The notes under the pieces were generated by a model that was not told the DNA's origin, searched no databases, and saw only the letters and a list, made by a program, of their open reading frames with translations. Made by a program: the position numbers and the translations under genes. From Ligula intestinalis (Eukaryota; Platyhelminthes; Cestoda; Diphyllobothriidea; Diphyllobothriidae), in contig JAYGXS010000002.1 in assembly GCA_036362985.1 (NCBI GenBank), forward strand, positions 6,216,471 to 6,280,470: DNA of 64,000 nucleotides, read 5' to 3'. Within the stretch, counting starts at the first letter, position 1. The number at the start of each line of letters is the position of its first letter. Of the stretch, positions 53,241 through 63,069 are shown one piece after another.

Positions 53241-53902
53241 GTAAATGTTTTCTTAAAAAAGACTTATTAATAGAGTGGAAAATCTTTCTTTTGTAATTTT
53301 TTGTCAGATGCGATTGAACAAACAAATTCTGAGTACCGTCCAACAAAAGCATTGAGGTAGTGTATTTTAGCTTTCCACGAAATCGAAAGAATTTTAGAAT
53401 ACGACATGTTAGTTCCGCTTAAGTCGAAACCCACGAAGGTCGACATTGAACTATGGGACGTAAGTGGAAACAAAACCTACCAGAACTGTTGGCCTGCCAT
53501 TTTCAAAGGCATTCACGGATTAGTGCTTCTCTACAACGTTAACGAAATAACTCATGGAGATGAGCTGGAAGAATGGTACATGTTATTGTTTTCTTTTATT
53601 ATTAGGTACAAGATTTCGACCTCGCACGCGAGTATTAAAGATGCAAATTGTTGTGTAGTGCAAAACGTATTTGCTAATGCAGAAGATCAGGACGTTGGTT
53701 GCTTACGTAAGACTGAAATTCCTTATGCTTACTTTAAACAGCTGCTAAGTTAAGCAAACTCCTGAAAATAAAGTCCAGGTTACCCAATCACGCTGACTCC
53801 CTTCGCGAATCTTTTTCGAAATTTGTCTCCCAGGTACTTAATAGCATCAACGAGGCCACTGAACAGGAAGAACTCACTATCTTGAATTCAAAAAAACCAT
53901 AG
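53202..53902 (+). CDS. IFT22: IFT22 (RABL5), Rab-like protein of the intraflagellar transport B complex, intact
   Basis: Exons: 53202-53240, 53274-53356, 53390-53575, 53606-53706, 53742-53902. Introns are 33, 33, 30 and 35 nt, all GT-AG. Spliced length is 570 nt, giving 189 residues (human 185). Features: P-loop GPQGSGKS at residues 10-17; FLSDAIEQTNSEYRPTKALR in the switch I area, where the family has SPTQGVRILEFE; WDVSG at 63-67 as the DxxG motif; CWPAIFKGIHGLVLLYN; EEWY; and a C-terminal helix ending NEATEQEELTILN, like the human SRDREEMSIMT. As in the family, no canonical NKxD motif is evident. Read without splicing, the locus shows stops and a frameshift, so it could be misread as a pseudogene. 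IFT22 binds IFT74/81 and works in cilium assembly; that role is known from the family and inferred here. Confidence 0.94.
53274..53356 (+). CDS. IFT22: IFT22 exon 2
   Basis: Encodes SGKSFFCNFLSDAIEQTNSE and YRPTKAL and ends in phase 2. The next intron, 53357-53389 (33 nt, gtagtg to gaaag), removes an in-frame TAG and restores ALRILEYD, matching the family VRILEFE. Confidence 0.92.
53390..53575 (+). CDS. IFT22: IFT22 exon 3
   Basis: Core GTPase exon with KVDIELWDVSGNKTYQNCWP and FKGIHGLVLLYNVNEI. The intron after it (53576-53605, 30 nt, gtacatg to ttattag) keeps the frame, so unspliced translation would insert ten extra residues after EEWY. Confidence 0.93.
53606..53706 (+). CDS. IFT22: IFT22 exon 4
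   Basis: Encodes KISTSHASIKDANCCVVQN and NAEDQDVGCL. Its spacing from WY to DANC equals that of human WY to DTQC once the 30-nt intron is removed. The donor gtaaga starts a 35-nt intron (53707-53741). Confidence 0.91.
53742..53902 (+). CDS. IFT22: IFT22 exon 5 (C-terminus)
   Basis: Encodes AKLSKLLKIKSRLPNHADSL and FSKFVSQVLNSINEATEQEE, then LTILNSKKP and a TAG stop at 53900-53902. It sits in a different frame from exon 4 and is joined by the 35-nt intron. Confidence 0.92.
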
Positions 53903-53976
53903 TTACTGAAAGCTCTCTCACGGCACACACTTTTGTTAATATTCATATGGACGTTTTGTTGATATAATAAGTAGCA

Positions 53977-53982
53977 AATAAA
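53977..53982 (+). terminator. Poly(A) signal of IFT22
   Basis: AATAAA lies 75 nt after the IFT22 stop codon in AT-rich sequence, on the coding strand. It is a plausible cleavage and polyadenylation signal. Confidence 0.6.
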
Positions 53983-54640
53983 TTTTTTAACAAATGCATG
54001 GATCGTTTCTATCAACAAAATTAAAAGATCTTTCAGCGGTATTTGCGATTTTACGTTTTAGTTCACAAAGTTACGTCCATTTTTTATTTTTTGGCGGATT
54101 TTGTTACCTAACAGAAACGTTTTCTTTCTTATTTTTTATTTGAAAAGAAAGCAATGACATTTCTTGTGATATATAATTCCCTTTCCATTGGCGTGGCTTT
54201 CAGAAATGCCAGTCATTACTATAGCGCTCTTGTTGACAACTTTAGGTTGTTCAATTAGGCATGGAACTGCACGGTTGTAGAATCGTTATGAATCACAAAA
54301 AATGACATTTTATATATAGTTGATTGTTACATTAGCTTTTAATGTATTGAAACCTTTTAATTGTCTCATCTAGACATCTCAGTGCTTTCGTATCGTTCAC
54401 TGAACGTCATTATCTTTAAATTGACTTCAGGTTACAGGAAGAAAGGCCGTGCCCATCCGACTGTGTAGATATGACAAGTTAATGTGTTTCATATGACTAC
54501 TACCATATTCTCACTAAATTCGCAGTTCATGGACCATTTAAGGTGTTTGATACCATCATGGAATAGAGATGTGTATAGGCATCCCAAGAAATATAAGTTG
54601 AACTCGAATAGATTCTTCGAGAAATAGAACATATGGCGTG
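53983..54640. other. AT-rich sequence between IFT22 and a Penelope remnant
   Basis: No ORF with a domain and no repeat recognised. Confidence 0.4.
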
Positions 54641-54674
54641 AACTTCAGAGATTGGAGCCCCAGCTTGTCGTCAG
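54638..54674 (-). ncRNA. Possible hammerhead-like motif, Penelope 54.6-kb copy
   Basis: The minus strand reads CTGACGACAAGCTGGGGCTC and CAATCTCTGAAGTTC. The CUGANGA block is intact, but GAAG stands for GAAA and helix II is weak. The position after the endonuclease fits the other copies. Confidence 0.35.
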
Positions 54675-55290
54675 ACGCAGAAGGAACTGAAGGTGGAAAA
54701 ACATTAACATCGTGAGTGTATGGGAAAATCGATAATGGCATGGCACTTCCGCCAGTAGCCTGTCGTCGTGTCTTTAATCCGGTTGGGATCGGCTAATGTC
54801 TCGCCTATTTCTGCTTGAGATTTCCATACGAACCAGCCAATTTGATATGTCTGTTGATGCATGTTGTTTCTGAGTCCATGTTCTCGAGGAGTTCTCGGCA
54901 TTTCTTGAAAGGGCAGACAGCGACAATACGAGTTTTGTCCCAGGAAAATGTGTACCGGGTGCCCAAGTTATGCATTGCGACTTGGGACAGGTGGTCTCGT
55001 CATTCCATCGCCATTTTGTTTTCTTGAATGCGCATAGAGGTTGATTTTTCCGTCTGACCACAGTAAACCACATCGCTCTCTCCACGTGGGATTTTGAAAA
55101 CAACTTCTTTCTTGTCTCAATACTTAACCATGTCCTTAGGGTAAATTAGTTGGGTATGTAAAATCGTCATTGGTTTACGAGCCACCTGGCTTTGGTGCTT
55201 CTTTAGGTATCTGTCAAGAATTTCAGACACTTTGCTGTAAGGAAGGCTGCGCCAAATATGTGGTTTGGGCGTCTGATAGATACTGCTTTT
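54640..55290 (-). mobile_element. Penelope-like element remnant: linker plus GIY-YIG endonuclease
   Basis: Minus-strand frames read SEILDRYLKKHQSQVARKPM, then KKEVVFKIPRGESDVVYCGQ and TEKSTSMRIQENKMAMERR with frame changes, then HLSQVAMHNLGTRYTFSWDK and VAVCPFKKCRELLEHGLRNN. It spans the end of the reverse transcriptase linker into the endonuclease; a GIY-YIG-like VVYCGQT is visible. Same subfamily as 7926-8350. Confidence 0.8.
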
Positions 55291-58200
55291 TTACTTTTGT
55301 TATCTTATACTCCGACGTTCGAATTCTTGATGAGGATAAATATGTAATCGTCATACTCTGGGACTCTAGACATAGAGTCTCGTGGTTAATTTTATGGTGA
55401 ATAACGACCAGAAATCAAGGACGCGTCAGGAATTCCAAACTATAAGCTTCTCCTCCGTGGACATTGGACAGTTCATATCGTTCTTATAATTTATATAGGA
55501 ATTCTGTTATGCGTATAGAGGCTGCATGTAGTATGGGAATTCATTTTTAAGTTAATAATTTACCGTCGTAAGATTTGTAATTTGCAAAACTGAGTGAGAC
55601 GTTAAAGTCCATGAGTTCAATATTTTGTAAACTATCTTCTTTTACTTAAATTAGCATACGCCTAAGGCAACTGTCACTGCTGACTCGTCATTGAACAGTT
55701 GTCAGAAGGAAAGCCTTTAAACGAAATGCTATATCTTATTACCTTATGTCCACTGTAACTATATAGCATTATGAATGAGAGTTAAGAATGCGATGATAAT
55801 AGCATTGCAGTCATGTGTTGTTTGGTTGAACTTTTTCTATTAAACTGTCGTGATAATATCTCACACAGGTAGACCTTTTGTTGTAAATTTCAGACCAGAG
55901 AAACCATCGTCCGGAAAGATTACACCTGCCCATTTTAAGAAGCTGTTTTACTCACAGTGATGATCAAATTCTTTCGTTGTTAACTGTCGGTTGCCTTCAC
56001 CTGATGCTAAGTATCATTTTCTTAGGGGGTTGTAACGGATCCATGCACCGGCGTGCTGCAGATTGCATGTCCGAGACAGGCTGGGACGTTTAAGTTGATT
56101 TGGTATTTTCTCTTATTTAAGCTCAGCTGGCGAAACCCATATCATATGACTGGAAATGTATGTCTATAGTTCTGTATGTTACTAGTATAGACTGTTGACA
56201 GTTCAATGAGCCTTGCGCATAGTAATGCCAGGCCAGTGGAACTGTTGAGTTATTCCGCTTATTAATTTTGAACGGCCTTGCCTAAAATGGCTTCTTACTA
56301 CACAACTGCCTTGGAAGGCACATAAACTACCGAGCTTCCTAATTTACATTCACCTTCAATATATTTCAAGAAGAAGTGTATTTTACTTATAATGTCCTAC
56401 ATTTTCTAACGCTTACCCGAGTCTTGGTTGGTTAACAGCCATGAACTAAATCTAGGATAAGATATGAAATCCACATGTAAGTGGTTTTGTAATAAACCTA
56501 AAGCTTGTTCCGAAGGGCTTATAAATTTACTCCACAAAAATTATCGCACACAACGTCCGTTGCGGTCAGAAAGACTTGTTTTCTGATGATAAAAAAAAAC
56601 TCTGTTTCTGTAGCGCTGTGCTCTGAACGAAAACAAAATCAGACATATCGTTCGCCCTTAAATACTGACGCACATGGACTTTTTCTAAATAAATTACGAT
56701 AAACGCCCTAAAATCTGACCGACTCGCTTACTTTTGCGTTAAACAGAACTCTATTTGCGAAGTCTACGGCTTTACTGAGCTGCCTCTTCTGTTTGGTATG
56801 ATTATTTTCTACATGCGTTGGATTAAAATTCTTTTGTTCTTTCATAAAATGTAACATTTTTACCTCCTTATTCATCTGTAATTATTATAAATTATAATTT
56901 GCTGTGGTGATAGCTTAATTATTACTTGCAGATTATTTTTGCCCTTAAAAATTACAATTTTTATTTTGGTTCAAAATTTTAACGTAAAAACTGCTGCTAT
57001 CTCAGACAAAACATTCAAACAAGCGTAGTTATATAGTTTCGTTTAAAAGTATTTGGCGCCCCCAAAGAAAGCAATAAACCCACCTGAAGTGTGGAGTTTA
57101 AACGTTGGACCCATTTTCTTCGCGGCCAACGTGATTGTCTTCGTTCCGATGGAACATTTCGTTGTTCCAATTTGCAGTTGACCATTTACTTTCTGCACGT
57201 TGGTTGGAGATCACTATTGCGGGTTTTTGAGAAGTGCTTGAAGAAGAAAACATGTAAAACTTTTTGATTCAACAGCCGCAGTCGCCGCAATACAATAGAC
57301 TGCGTTGCCTAAAAATCAAATAATCGTTTTTTGGGGTCAACTTAATTACTGGGAACTTTAGTAGTAGACGCAGTTGCCTTTGAAATTGAGTATTTATGTA
57401 AGAGCTCTCCCTGATTTCGTTCCCTTTCCGAGAAGCCGCATTTTTTGATGGGACGGAGGGTGTTTACATGACCCTTTTAAAATTACTCTCGCAGATCAGC
57501 ATATGCGGTGACTTCACCATACTCTAGGGCTCTAAACATACAGCCTCGCGGAAGATTTATTTATGAATAGCAAATGAGACTTAAAAATTTAGTTTCTGCT
57601 CAATTTATGCCATCAGCCAAAAGTATTCCAATCAATGTGTTGTTACACCGTCGTGTTGAATCCGTTTAACGTTGTTACTCTTACCATCTCGAATATTCGT
57701 CTTCATTTTGGTACGATGGTTCCACCAAAAATTGCTCATTTTATATATTCCATACACAACGTTTACTGCCACTGTAATAATAACAGTTTTTGCAATAATC
57801 ACCTGGTGTTTTAGACTGCAACTAGGTTCTTTTCAGTTCAGTTTTTTGGGGAAAGTATAGGTGTGTGCCTCGGAGCTCTTTATTATTCACATGCTCGTTG
57901 TGATATAAAATATATTTTAAAATCCATCAGTAAATACAAAAAATGTGAAAAATCTATCAAAATCGATTAAAGGAGATATTCACACAAAATCTCAGGCCGA
58001 AGGAGCAATCTTGTATACATTGGCCGTGCGTCAGTGAGGCAGAACCAAAGCAAAAAAGGGTATACAGTTAAAAAGACTCATTGGGCATTTTTCGGGAACT
58101 TGATAAGTTTGAATGGGATTAAGGGGTTTCTAAGGGAAAAACTGTCGCTCATGGGAGAAAAATATACACGAGATAGGACTTTCATGCTGATGAGAGTGAG
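55291..58200. other. Intergenic AT-rich region, no gene recognised
   Basis: ORFs below 70 codons, none with a domain. No repeat shared with the rest of the window was noticed. A host gene with very short introns could be missed here. Confidence 0.4.
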
Positions 58201-58690
58201 GTTGAGTTCGAAAGGTTCCTCTCTTGGGAGAAATTAAGTGCGGGCAGGGGCTAACTCTCACCACCGTATAACCGTACGACTAGCTTCCTGGACAACTGTC
58301 CGGGAAGCGAGACAGAGGAAAATATCTAGGGCATTATCAATACGCTAGGGTAGAAATGGGAAAGGAACCATAGATATCAGGTAGATCATCACCAAAATAT
58401 GGACAATGCGGTCGGATAATATCTTACTGATTGCGGTTTCCACTGGCAGGATGAGGAAAGCAGAAGAAACAACCACGAACGTCAGGCCCCATTGCGTGTC
58501 GACGCAAGGGAGAAAGTTGAGGGTGTGCTTGGACTATTATCACAAGGTGCGGAAGATGCGATCACTGACTGGATTGCCACTGTTCGCATAAGGCCGAATT
58601 AGAAAGATAGCGTGATCCTTGACCTGTGTGTGGCGAGAAAGCGTAAGCGGTGAATTGTGTATGATAAATTATGAGATAGAACGCTATCGA
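58200..58690. repeat. Repeat-like region shared with 49.6-50.4 kb
   Basis: Contains AGATCATCACCAAAATATGG and, at about 58552, GGAAGATGCGATCACTG, a word also found at the start of the hammerhead-like dispersed repeat. Diverged, and the extent is uncertain. Confidence 0.4.
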
Positions 58691-58696
58691 AATATA

Positions 58697-60281
58697 CAGG
58701 GTGTCCGCGAAGTCTGGGTACATGGGGGATAAATACATACCTTAAGAACAAAAAAATTTTATTTGATTAAAATGTTAAGAAATTATATTTTCAATATGAT
58801 TTTTATTATTCGCAATGCATAATTCGATGTGCCTTGCTACATTCTGGTGAACTCGTTTGAATAGGCGTACATTGCCGTCGATTTCAGCACACTGACTGAT
58901 AATGCGTTCTCTCAAGTGGTTTTGATTTGCAATCTTCATTGAGTCAACTTTCTCTTTTAACATACCCCAGAAAAACAAAATCAAGGGGAGAAAGGTTTGG
59001 TGAACGATGGGACCACTCCACATGACATTCTTCTTCCAATCCAGTGAGGAAAAGTGCCATTCAGCCAATCGCTAACATTTTAGCAAAATGGGTAGGGGCT
59101 CTATCCTGCTGAAACCAGTCCGGAAGTCCCTCGCCTAGGCGCTCAATTTGAGGCATTTATTTGTCTCTCAACATGTTCAGATAAGTCCTACCGGTTACAT
59201 GTTCATCAAAGAAGAAGTTTTCTAGCGCATGAGCTTTCCACAAACCACACCATCACCATTTGGGAGCCTTGCTGTTTGGATGGATCCATCCAAATGTGGC
59301 TTGTCTACGGACCAGTATCGAAGATTCTGTCTGTTGACTTCACCATTAACATAAAACAAAGCTTCATCACTGAACAGCAAAAGGTCTTTAGTAAAATTGA
59401 TATTTTCATCCAATTTAGCTGAAAACCATTCGCACATCTGCATTCGTCTACCGGGGTCGTCTTCATTTGAGTGATGCAATATCTGTAATTTGTACGGATG
59501 TAACTTCTGCTCTACCAGGATTTTGTGGATAGTTGACCTTGGAACACCCAACTCCAAGGATGTCCGACGAAGTGATTTCTTTGGGCTTGCAGCAATCTTG
59601 GCCATGATAACCTCTTTCGTTTTGTCTGAAGTCTTTGGTCGCCCGGAACGAGGTTTGTCCACGACACTGGTTGCTTCTTTAAACTTGTGACCAATTTCCC
59701 GACGGCAGTAAAATAAATAGGTTGTTGATCAGGGTGTCGAAGGTTAAATTCATCGATGATTTTGCGATAAGACCATCCTTCTCGTCCACTTAAGAGTACC
59801 AACTCGATTCTTTCTTCTTTAGACAGAGCCATCATTCGATCTGGGGAGGAAAACGTATTATGACCCGCACTGGTACTAGACGAATGCCGAACTATCCGCT
59901 CCGTCCCGACGCCCAAGGAGAGAGAACAACAGAAGTCTGGTCACTTGAACAGCGTGTATTGAGACACAGAGCACTTGAGAGCAAGCAGAGCGAGTCAGCA
60001 AGTCAGAATGCAAGAGTGAAAGTCAGTCATAGAAAAAGGCTCCAGGTTATTTATTTGGTGCGCATAGCGAAGAAGCGTCAGTATTTACGGTCCAATCAGA
60101 TAGGATGGAAAATCGATAATTATTGACGCGTTGTCAAGCCACGGCGTGGGACTTTGCGCTGCAGTTGCGCTGAGAGCCTAAGCGTTGTTGACTTATCATG
60201 GGACTCTGCCATCCCAACAAAAATAACATAAATAAATAAAATATTAAAATTCCTATGTACCCAGACTTTGTGGACACCCTG
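58697..60281 (-). mobile_element. Full-length mariner-type element with frameshifted transposase
   Basis: 1,585 bp with ends CAGGGTGTCCGCGAAGTCTG (left) and CAGGGTGTCCACAAAGTCTG (reverse complement of right), flanked by TA on both sides (58695-58696, 60282-60283). The minus-strand transposase is spread over 59916-59512 (SKEERIELVLLSGREGWSYR), 59662-59222 (DKPRSGRPKTSDKTKEVIMA; LLFSDEALFYVNGEVNRQNL with the first catalytic Asp) and further pieces to 58775 (WFQQDRAPTH, SPNLSPLDF). All domains are present, but several frame breaks make it non-autonomous. Confidence 0.92.
58775..59916 (-). pseudogene. Mariner-type transposase, complete in outline but frameshifted
   Basis: Order from the N-terminus: HTH region with LSKEERIELVLLSGREGWSY; linker GRP motif (SGRPKTSDKT); second HTH (SLRRTSLELGVPRSTIHKIL); catalytic Asp blocks SDEALF, QQDRAP and PLDF. 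The spacing of the last two is about 40-41 residues allowing for shifts, again rosa-like. Ends NKNHIENIIS. Confidence 0.85.
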
Positions 60282-60399
60282 TAGACAGTTGTTTGATAAT
60301 AATTTGACGCCGTCGTGATGACATTGGGCAATGATTATACAGCGCACGCTTATATCGGTCCCGCTTCCATTTACAAAAAACCTGTAAATGAACAGAGCC

Positions 60400-61720
60400 T
60401 TTCAAGCTTCCATTATTCTATTGGGAAAAATAACTTCGCTTGTCCAGCCTGGCCCTATTTACACTTAATTTAAATGGATGACCTCTCGAGTATGTTGTCA
60501 TTTTCAACTCAAGGAATTTTCTTGAGACACTACAGCAGTCCTGACCCCGCATGATGCGGAATTTCAGCATAAGCTTCCTTTGCAGATGCCTGTACCTCAA
60601 AAGAAAGAGATTTAGATTAGATAGCCATGCTTCATAGGGTAGTGGGTTCTTTTCATGACAAGTTTGACTGCACGTTTTCTTCGATTTTGAGGTCGTACGC
60701 GACCCAGAGCCTCCAAGCTTTGATGGTGGACTCCAGTTGCGACCGCACAAAGGTCCGAAAGAATTAAACGAAGCAGTCTTTATCAAAGGAAGAACAAGCA
60801 TGTTTGATGAGGCACAGAACCGACATCGCAGACATGGCTACCTTTGCTCGATGCAGGGAGGGTTTAAGCGAGAGCGCGATCCAAATTTTCAAGTTCTTCA
60901 CTGTGTCTACTTCTTACAGTGGTATACTATTTAGATGGTCAAGCATGTGGTTAGAAGAGCTGGTTTTACCGACGCATATAATATTGCACTTGATCTCATT
61001 GAACGGCCACAACCGCTTCTTCGACCGTTGTTGGAGTCTGTTAAGGGTTGCCTGCAAAGAATCTCCGTCAGTTGCAGTTGAGATGAAGCTCCAATTTTGA
61101 CATCATCGGTAAACATGGCGATATCACAATTTATTTCGTTGATGCAATCGTTGATGAAAATAACGAACAAAGTAGGGCCGAGAGCAGAGCCTTGAGGAGC
61201 ACCATTCTCAACCACAACCTAAGCCGACTGCATGTTACAGTTTGCGAGCGGCTGATCGAGAAGTTTTTATATTCACGCCGAGTTTATAAAGTAGTCGATG
61301 TAGCCTGCATGTACCGTATTTCGTCTATTTACGACCGTAATCTACGGTTCAAAACAGTAGAGCAAATTTTTCATGCATGAACTTCCTCTACCGAAGCCAT
61401 GCCAGATCTCGGAAAGTGGATGGTTATGTTATAGGGCTTTCATCAATTTTTGCTTCATCATGTTTTCCATAGTTCTGCAACAAATCAAGGCAAGGCTGAC
61501 CGGTCGATAATAGTTTGCAGAGACCCAGCTTCCACAGCCTTGAGAAACACCACACTCAACCACAACCTCTACCGACTGCTTGTCGCTGACAAGGACAGTT
61601 TGAAAGTGGCCAATTAGAATGTTTTATATCCACATCGGAAGCCTACCTCTTACGCCTGAGTTTGTAAAGAAGGCAATGTTTACGCCTTTTAGAAGTCGAA
61701 CTAGGCTGCATGCAAAGTAT
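60400..61720 (-). mobile_element. Decayed LINE reverse transcriptase, minus strand, with internal duplication
   Basis: The minus strand at 61215-60931 reads ENGAPQGSALGPTLFVIFIN and DCINEINCDIAMFTDDVKIG (FADD changed to FTDD). 60801-60418 ends MRGQDCCSVSRKFLELKMTT and PFKLSVNRARLDKRSYFSQ. Text around CTCAACCACAACCTAAGCCG (about 61207) recurs at about 61557 as CTCAACCACAACCTCTACCG, so part is duplicated about 350 nt apart. Confidence 0.8.
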
Positions 61721-61899
61721 TCCCTCTATCTACTACCCCTAGCCCACCGTTCGTTGACCTTAGTTGACCCGTGATTCTCGTCTCTTCAAGAAACCTCAAT
61801 AAGCCTGTGACTTGCCCACAAAAGTTGGACGTCGATCTAAAACTGCAAGGTAGGAGTAATTTTTTCACACAACTACTTCGTTTTGAAGCAATGATCTGT

Positions 61900-62640
61900 T
61901 GCGTTGGTCCGCTAGTGCGAAATTGGTTGTAATGGTTCGATTCCAGCCTGCAGCAAACGTCTTCTCGAGTGGCGAGTTCTCCGCATCGCAGCAGTTTACA
62001 TCAAATTGTTGGCTGTTATTTGAAGGAGTTCAGTTTCATGGATATAGGCGACCGTAAAGTTACCGGATAAAGAGCTCATATTGCACATTGTAAGAATTCG
62101 CTCGATTTAATCTATACTGATCGGTTTCGCAAATTCATCTAAGTAGCCGTTTTCATTCCAAATGCAGCTAAACGTTTTGGGAATTTTATCGTGAATTTCC
62201 ACTCGCACGCTTCACTGTTTAACGATGAAAAGCAGTACGCTTTTATATATGCGCATCCCTGTTGGAAATTGGACAGTAAATAACATCGACACTAACGTAC
62301 CACACAAATCCCCAAGCAGTTTCGTCTCCTCGATTAGTCGACTGCAACTGATTCCTTTGGATTTAAGTTTAGCTTATAAGCTACTCTGTCGGTAATTATG
62401 TACCACAGAGGCGCACATGCCAGGCTGTCTGACAAGAAAGCGACCTCCATTATTCTGAAGCCAGTTTTTCTGTGCGTCAATGACATACTTTGTCTACTTA
62501 TGTGATTGACCTTCACGCCTAATTGTGCTATGACAGTTTTCTTCATACTGTTTGTGATGCATTCCAAAAAGAACTGTGGATTTTCAACTTAGCCAATTAC
62601 GGTCGTTTTTCGGCCTTCCGGCAGGGCGCAGTTCGCCCTA
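61900..62640. repeat. Dispersed repeat, unit A (same as 63.07-64.0 kb)
   Basis: Starts with tRNA-like text (GTAATGGTTCGATTCCAGCC at about 61930). Includes GGGAATTTTATCGTGAATTT, ATGCGCATCCCTGTTGGAA, CAACTGATTCCTTTGGATTT and TTATGTGATTGACCTTCACG, and ends near GGTCGTTTTTCGGCCTTCCG. All blocks recur in order in unit B. No coding capacity. Confidence 0.75.
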
Positions 62641-63069
62641 AACCAATTGAACAGTGTAACGCGATATAAAAGGGACAAATGAAGGGTGTGAATTCATTGT
62701 TAGATAAACCGGGTTTCGAATAAGTTGAGTGAAAGAGAACTCTCCTTAACAGTAGCGTCAGCAGATTCTGCACTTCAAGAATATCGACTGTCAAGCTAGA
62801 AGTTTTAAAAAGAATCGTCAAGGGCTATCGAGACCTTGAATCTTCCCTCCGTTACACACTTGTGTCCCCCATTCGAAACTGATGGACAGCACATCCTATC
62901 TTGGAATTACGGTTAGATCTCACTACGTGCGCCTCACCTAGCCAAAATATTTTGTTTTTCTTCAAGTGGCTGGTGTAGACGTGCGGAACTTAGCCCCAAG
63001 GTGTAACTGGAAGAATGATCGATCGGTGAGCACTCGTCTATGAATGTCAATATTCCCAATCTGAACAAG

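Noticed and set aside
53202..53902. IFT22 as a decayed pseudogene (TAA, TAG and a frame change when read straight through).
   Set aside because: All interruptions fall inside four short GT-AG segments whose removal restores family motifs and lengths.
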